Assembly (NCBI GenBank): GCA_030045215.1
Contig: JASIBJ010000431.1
Location: forward strand, 1-8,971
DNA: 8,971 nt
Direction: 5' to 3'
DNA from: Streptosporangiaceae bacterium
GTDB taxonomy: Bacteria > Actinomycetota > Actinomycetes > Streptosporangiales > Streptosporangiaceae
The notes under the pieces are model-generated. The model saw only the letters and a list, made by a program, of their open reading frames with translations. It did not search any database and had not been told where the DNA came from. The position numbers were made by a program, and so were the translations under genes. This document shows, one piece after another, positions 6,401 to 8,971 of this stretch (positions are counted from its first letter, which is position 1; each line of letters begins with the position of its first letter).

Positions 6401-6407
6401 TCCCTCT
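6401..6407 (-). promoter_or_regulatory. Ribosome binding site of the crotonase gene
   Basis: AGAGGGA on the minus strand, 4 nt before the ATG at 6396. Its first base is also the first base read of the upstream stop codon region, so termination of the CoA-transferase and initiation of the crotonase occur at nearly the same place. Confidence 0.6.
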
Positions 6408-7591
6408 CAGATCGCTCCCTGGCCGCGGAGCCGATCGATCTCCGCTGGCTCGTATCCCAGTTCAGCCAGAACCTCGTCCGTGTGCGCGCCCGGGTCCGGG
6501 CTCGGCGTCCTCACCGTGGCCGGGCCATCGCTCATTCGCACGGCGTTCCGCAGTATCTCTAGCCGGCCCAGCGCCGGATGGTCGACGGGCTCGGTCATCG
6601 CCAGGTACTGGACCTGCGGATCGGCGAATACCTCGTCCATCCGGTAGACCGGCCCGCAGGGCACGCCCGCATCGTTCAGCGCCTCGACCCAGGCGGCCGT
6701 GCTGCGAGTCCCCAGCCGGTCGGTGATGAGCGCGTTGAGTTCCGCGCGGTTGGCCGACCGCTTCTCGCCTGAGTCGAACCGCGGGTCGGAAGGCAGATCG
6801 GGCAGGCCGAGCACGTCGCAGAGGCTGCGCAGCAGCCGGCCTCCGGGAGCGCCGAGATTCACGTAGCCGTCGGCAGTGGGGAAGCAGCCCATCGGTACGC
6901 CCAGCGGGTGGTGATTCCCCGCGGGTTCTGGCACCTCATGGTCGATCGTCCAGCGGGCCGCCTGGAAGTCCATCATCGCGATCATCGACTCCAGTAGCGA
7001 GGTCTGCACCCAGCGCCCCTGTCCGGTCCGGTTCCTGTCGTGCAGCGCGACGAGGACGCCGATGGCCAGGTACAGCCCGGCTGCCAAGTCCGACACGGGA
7101 ATCCCGGCGCGCGTCGGTCCGCTGCCGGGCAGGCCGGTGACGCTCATCAGGCCGCCCATGCCCTGGGCGATCTGGTCGACCCCGCCCCGGCCGGCGTACG
7201 GCCCATCCTGCCCGAAACCGGAGATCGAGCCGTAGACCAGCCGCGGGTTCCTGGCGTGCACCGTGTCGAAGTCGAAGCCCAGTCGGCTCTTGACTGGCGG
7301 TCGCATGTTCTCGATGAGCACGTCGGCCGAGTCGACCAGCCGCAACAGCACCTCCCGCCCGGCGGCCGCCTTCAGGTTGAGCGACAGTGACCTCTTGTTG
7401 CGGTGCAGGTGCTGGGAGTCGCAGTCGTGCCGGCTGCCGCCGGTCGATGGCTGGCCGGCCTGGTCCGGCGGGACATCGATGCGGATGACGTCCGCTCCCC
7501 AGTCCGCGAGTTGGCGGACGCAGGTCGGGCCTGCCCTGGCCACCGTCAGGTCGATCACCCGGATGTCATCGAGAGGCAGCTTGGCGGTCAT
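6407..7591 (-). CDS. Class III (CaiB/BaiF family) CoA-transferase
   Basis: A 394-residue class III CoA-transferase, which moves CoA from a donor thioester to a carboxylic acid through an aspartyl-CoA intermediate; such enzymes work as interlocked dimers. The N-terminus LDDIRVIDLT (7-16) is typical. NKRSLSLNLK at 65-74 and ADVLIENMRPP at 89-99 are family motifs, YGSISGFGQDGPYA (120-133) forms part of the CoA site, and the catalytic aspartate is Asp168 in GIPVSDLAAG. The length is normal. ATG at 7591 was preferred to a TTG ten codons upstream because the family N-terminus begins here and GGAG (7602-7605) lies 10 nt before it. It is first in an operon with the crotonase and divergent from the R2lox-like gene, with overlapping promoters at 7610-7661. 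The acid substrate is unknown; formyl-CoA, succinyl-CoA, carnitine or racemase-type relatives cannot be told apart by eye. Confidence 0.92.
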   Translation of the reverse strand: MTAKLPLDDIRVIDLTVARAGPTCVRQLADWGADVIRIDVPPDQAGQPSTGGSRHDCDSQHLHRNKRSLSLNLKAAAGREVLLRLVDSADVLIENMRPPVKSRLGFDFDTVHARNPRLVYGSISGFGQDGPYAGRGGVDQIAQGMGGLMSVTGLPGSGPTRAGIPVSDLAAGLYLAIGVLVALHDRNRTGQGRWVQTSLLESMIAMMDFQAARWTIDHEVPEPAGNHHPLGVPMGCFPTADGYVNLGAPGGRLLRSLCDVLGLPDLPSDPRFDSGEKRSANRAELNALITDRLGTRSTAAWVEALNDAGVPCGPVYRMDEVFADPQVQYLAMTEPVDHPALGRLEILRNAVRMSDGPATVRTPSPDPGAHTDEVLAELGYEPAEIDRLRGQGAI

Positions 7592-7609
7592 TGCTGGCGA
7601 ACTCCATCG

Positions 7610-7638
7610 TTGACGAATCAAATGAACAGATTTTTAAT
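7610..7638 (+). promoter_or_regulatory. Promoter of the R2lox-like operon
   Basis: TTGACG (-35, 7610-7615), a 17-bp spacer and TTTAAT (-10, 7633-7638) form a near-consensus housekeeping promoter in an unusually AT-rich patch. Transcription would start near 7645, giving a leader of about 75 nt. Its -10 overlaps that of the opposite promoter by five base pairs. Confidence 0.6.
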
Positions 7639-7661
7639 AGCACGTACGGAACGGCTGTCAA
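7634..7661 (-). promoter_or_regulatory. Promoter of the CoA-transferase operon
   Basis: On the minus strand a perfect TTGACA (-35, 7656-7661) is followed after 16 bp by TATTAA (-10, 7634-7639). Transcription would start near 7627, giving a leader of about 36 nt containing the GGAG at 7602-7605. A direct repeat AACGGC (7650-7655 and 7660-7665, one helical turn apart) overlaps the -35 and may be a regulator site. Confidence 0.6.
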
Positions 7662-7677
7662 CGGCAGGGAAGCTACT

Positions 7678-7697
7678 GGGCGCCGGTCGCGGTGCCC
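7678..7697 (+). other. Stem-loop in the leader of the R2lox-like mRNA
   Basis: GGGCGCC (7678-7684) pairs with GGTGCCC (7691-7697), with one G-U pair and a 6-nt loop. It ends 8 nt before the ribosome binding site. It could affect translation or mRNA stability, or have no role. It does not match a riboswitch I recognise. Confidence 0.3.
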
Positions 7698-7705
7698 GAC
7701 AGGTC

Positions 7706-7711
7706 AGGAGG
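7706..7711 (+). promoter_or_regulatory. Ribosome binding site of the R2lox-like gene
   Basis: A perfect AGGAGG, 8 nt before the ATG at 7720. It decides the start: the longer open frame beginning at 7591 would overlap the divergent promoter region. Confidence 0.8.
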
Positions 7712-7719
7712 ATGCCGGC

Positions 7720-8724
7720 ATGACGGAACGCAAGAGCCCCACGGCTGTGCTCCATGAGGGGCCCAGGGCGCTCAGCGATGAGCAGGTCCGCGAGATCGAG
7801 GAGTCGGACCTTCACGCTGTGCTTGATGTCGACATCGACGATGTGATCGAGTACGTGCACAAGGACCTGAAGTCGCTGCCGGACTTCATCACGCTGTACC
7901 GCAAGTACCTGAAGCAGCGCTGGGATGTCTACGACCTGGACTTCACCCAGGACAAGATCGACTGGACCGAGAAGATGACCGCGGACGAGCGGGAGTCCTT
8001 CATCGCGGTGTCGTCCGGCTTCCACCACGGCGAGCGGCAGGTCGAGATCGAGCTGCCCGTGTTCATGATCGGAGCTAGCGAGGAGGAGAAGCTCCACATC
8101 GCCGCCCAGATCGAGGATGAGGCGCGCCATACGGTGTTCTTCGACCGGTTCTATCGCGAGGTCGTCGGGCTGGAGGGTGAGGACATCATGGGCGTACTCG
8201 ATGCCTCGTTCCCCTGGGTATCAGAGACCTTCGTCGGTCCCTTCGGGCTCCTCGCCTACCAGGCCGATGAGGTCCGGCAGAATCCCTACGACGAGCGCGC
8301 CAGGGTGCGTTACGGCACCAACTACTTCCTGTGGATCGAGGGCGTGCTGGCCCTGTCGGTCATGAAGGTCACCCTCTCCTACGCGCGCTGGCGCGGGTTC
8401 CTGCCCGCCTACTACACCGGGTTCACGGCGACCTGCCGGGACGAGTCGCGGCACGTGCAGGGCGGCATGCGCTACCTGCAGGACGCGGTTCGCAAGGACC
8501 CGACGATGATCAACGAGATCCACGACACGCTGCGGACGATCCTGTCGCTATCGGGCGTGCGCAGCCGCCCGATCTACTTCGAGCCGCTGGGCTGGACCGA
8601 CGACGAGGTGACGCTGCTGTTCTTCCAGCAGCTGCGCCGGAAGCTGAACGACGTCGGCATCGACCTCGCCCCGGACATCGAGCAGATGCTGCAGTTCGTG
8701 CAGCCGCAGCTGGCTGGGGGGTGA
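7720..8724 (+). CDS. R2-like ligand-binding oxidase (R2lox)-type ferritin-fold di-metal protein
   Basis: A 334-residue helical ferritin-fold protein of the ribonucleotide reductase R2 superfamily. Six carboxylate and histidine ligands can be placed: Glu105 (HHGERQV), Glu134 and His137 (EDEARH), Glu207 (FLWIEGVL), Glu242 and His245 (RDESRH). The usual radical tyrosine, four residues after the first histidine, is Phe141. Val108 and Tyr202 sit three residues after the first and five before the fourth ligand, as do Val71 and Tyr162 of Mycobacterium tuberculosis R2lox (Rv0233, recalled numbering), the pair joined by an ether crosslink there. Known R2lox proteins carry an Mn/Fe centre, bind a long-chain fatty acid and perform oxidation chemistry of unknown physiological substrate. 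Residues 1-40 form an acidic extension not seen in Rv0233. AGGAGG precedes the ATG by 8 nt. No R1 subunit gene is nearby, so a role in DNA synthesis is less likely. A Chlamydia-type R2c is the main alternative. Confidence 0.75.
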   Translation: MTERKSPTAVLHEGPRALSDEQVREIEESDLHAVLDVDIDDVIEYVHKDLKSLPDFITLYRKYLKQRWDVYDLDFTQDKIDWTEKMTADERESFIAVSSGFHHGERQVEIELPVFMIGASEEEKLHIAAQIEDEARHTVFFDRFYREVVGLEGEDIMGVLDASFPWVSETFVGPFGLLAYQADEVRQNPYDERARVRYGTNYFLWIEGVLALSVMKVTLSYARWRGFLPAYYTGFTATCRDESRHVQGGMRYLQDAVRKDPTMINEIHDTLRTILSLSGVRSRPIYFEPLGWTDDEVTLLFFQQLRRKLNDVGIDLAPDIEQMLQFVQPQLAGG

Positions 8725-8727
8725 GCC

Positions 8728-8971
8728 GTGGCCGAGGTGAAGTTCTTCAGTCAGGAGTGGGCCGAGGCGGTGCGGGCCGCCCTGGTGGCAGGCCCGTCAG
8801 CGGAGGTCAAGGCGGGCAAGCTGCAGGAGTACTGGGACTTCTTCGAGCTGATCAAGAGCATGCTCCCCGCTTCCTGGGCACTCGGTTGCCGTGACCTGCC
8901 TGCCGAGCTGGGCAAGGGGCCGGCGTACCTCTTCGTCCAATGGGGCGGCGGCACGGTCACCGACTGCAAGA
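8728..8971 (+). CDS. Probable SCP2-like lipid-carrier domain protein (5' part, cut by window edge)
   Basis: Translation from GTG at 8728 runs open for 81 codons to the window end. It begins MAEVKFFSQEWAEAVRAAL, has a helix around KLQEYWDFFELIKSML, then SWALGCRDLP and a strand YLFVQWGGGTVTDC. The opening 'F.S.EW' helix and the later strand-and-loop pattern recall actinobacterial SCP2 sterol-binding-domain proteins, which hold lipids or acyl chains in a hydrophobic tunnel; this is recognition by eye on a fragment and could be wrong. The gene starts 3 nt after the R2lox-like stop, with a G-run (8716-8721) as ribosome binding site, so it is almost certainly cotranscribed and translationally coupled. 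By position it is the natural partner of the oxidase. Confidence 0.6.
   Translation, partial: MAEVKFFSQEWAEAVRAALVAGPSAEVKAGKLQEYWDFFELIKSMLPASWALGCRDLPAELGKGPAYLFVQWGGGTVTDCK

Noticed and set aside
7592..7621. TTG start ten codons upstream for the CoA-transferase
   Set aside because: The family N-terminus begins at the ATG at 7591, which has GGAG at a workable distance; the upstream region lies close to the predicted transcription start.
7712..7723. Three-codon upstream frame ATG CCG GCA TGA overlapping the R2lox-like start
   Set aside because: Its ATG directly abuts the AGGAGG, too close for initiation; probably chance.
7720..8724. Class I ribonucleotide reductase small subunit for DNA synthesis
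   Set aside because: The radical tyrosine position is Phe, the R2lox Val/Tyr pair is present, and no large-subunit gene is in view; R2c remains a minor alternative.

Overview
The window is GC-rich double-stranded bacterial DNA with frequent GTG starts, strong G/C at third codon positions and several starts preceded by a TANNNT hexamer only 6-7 nt upstream, a leaderless-mRNA pattern common in actinomycetes. Gene content (FIST protein, R2lox-type oxidase, CaiB/BaiF CoA-transferase, enoyl-CoA hydratase family, nitronate monooxygenase-like flavoprotein) also fits a high-GC soil-type actinobacterium. The genus cannot be named from the sequence. There are no tRNA, rRNA, CRISPR or transposon signatures.

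Layout, left to right. Positions 9-350 encode the C-terminal part of a LysR-type regulator on +, with an in-frame stop at 6-8 that suggests a broken gene. It meets tail to tail a minus-strand pair: an aldo/keto reductase (1355-2278) followed by a nitronate monooxygenase-like flavoprotein (342-1304). An 83-bp divergent spacer, with a TANNNT box facing each way, separates the reductase from a stand-alone FIST sensor-domain protein (2362-3534, +). A hairpin follows it, then a 12-TM MFS transporter (3657-4988, +) with an odd Cys/Arg/Pro-rich tail. A 163-bp spacer holding three separate perfect dyads precedes a zinc-ribbon thioredoxin (5152-5580, +).

The right part is the most interesting. A minus-strand operon encodes a class III CoA-transferase (6407-7591) and a crotonase-fold protein lacking both classical catalytic glutamates (5593-6396). 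Divergent from it lies a ribonucleotide-reductase-R2-like protein (7720-8724) whose metal ligands and Val/Tyr pair match the R2-like ligand-binding oxidases (R2lox), followed 3 nt later by a gene cut by the window edge that resembles SCP2-like lipid-carrier proteins (8728-8971). The two transcription units appear to share an AT-rich bidirectional promoter around 7610-7661 whose two -10 boxes overlap almost completely.

Working model (inference): the R2lox-like enzyme oxidises a lipid-like or acyl substrate with a lipid-binding partner, and the divergent CoA-transferase/crotonase pair activates and processes a carboxylic acid, the two halves being coordinated through one promoter. The left half looks like ordinary accessory redox, sensing and transport genes.
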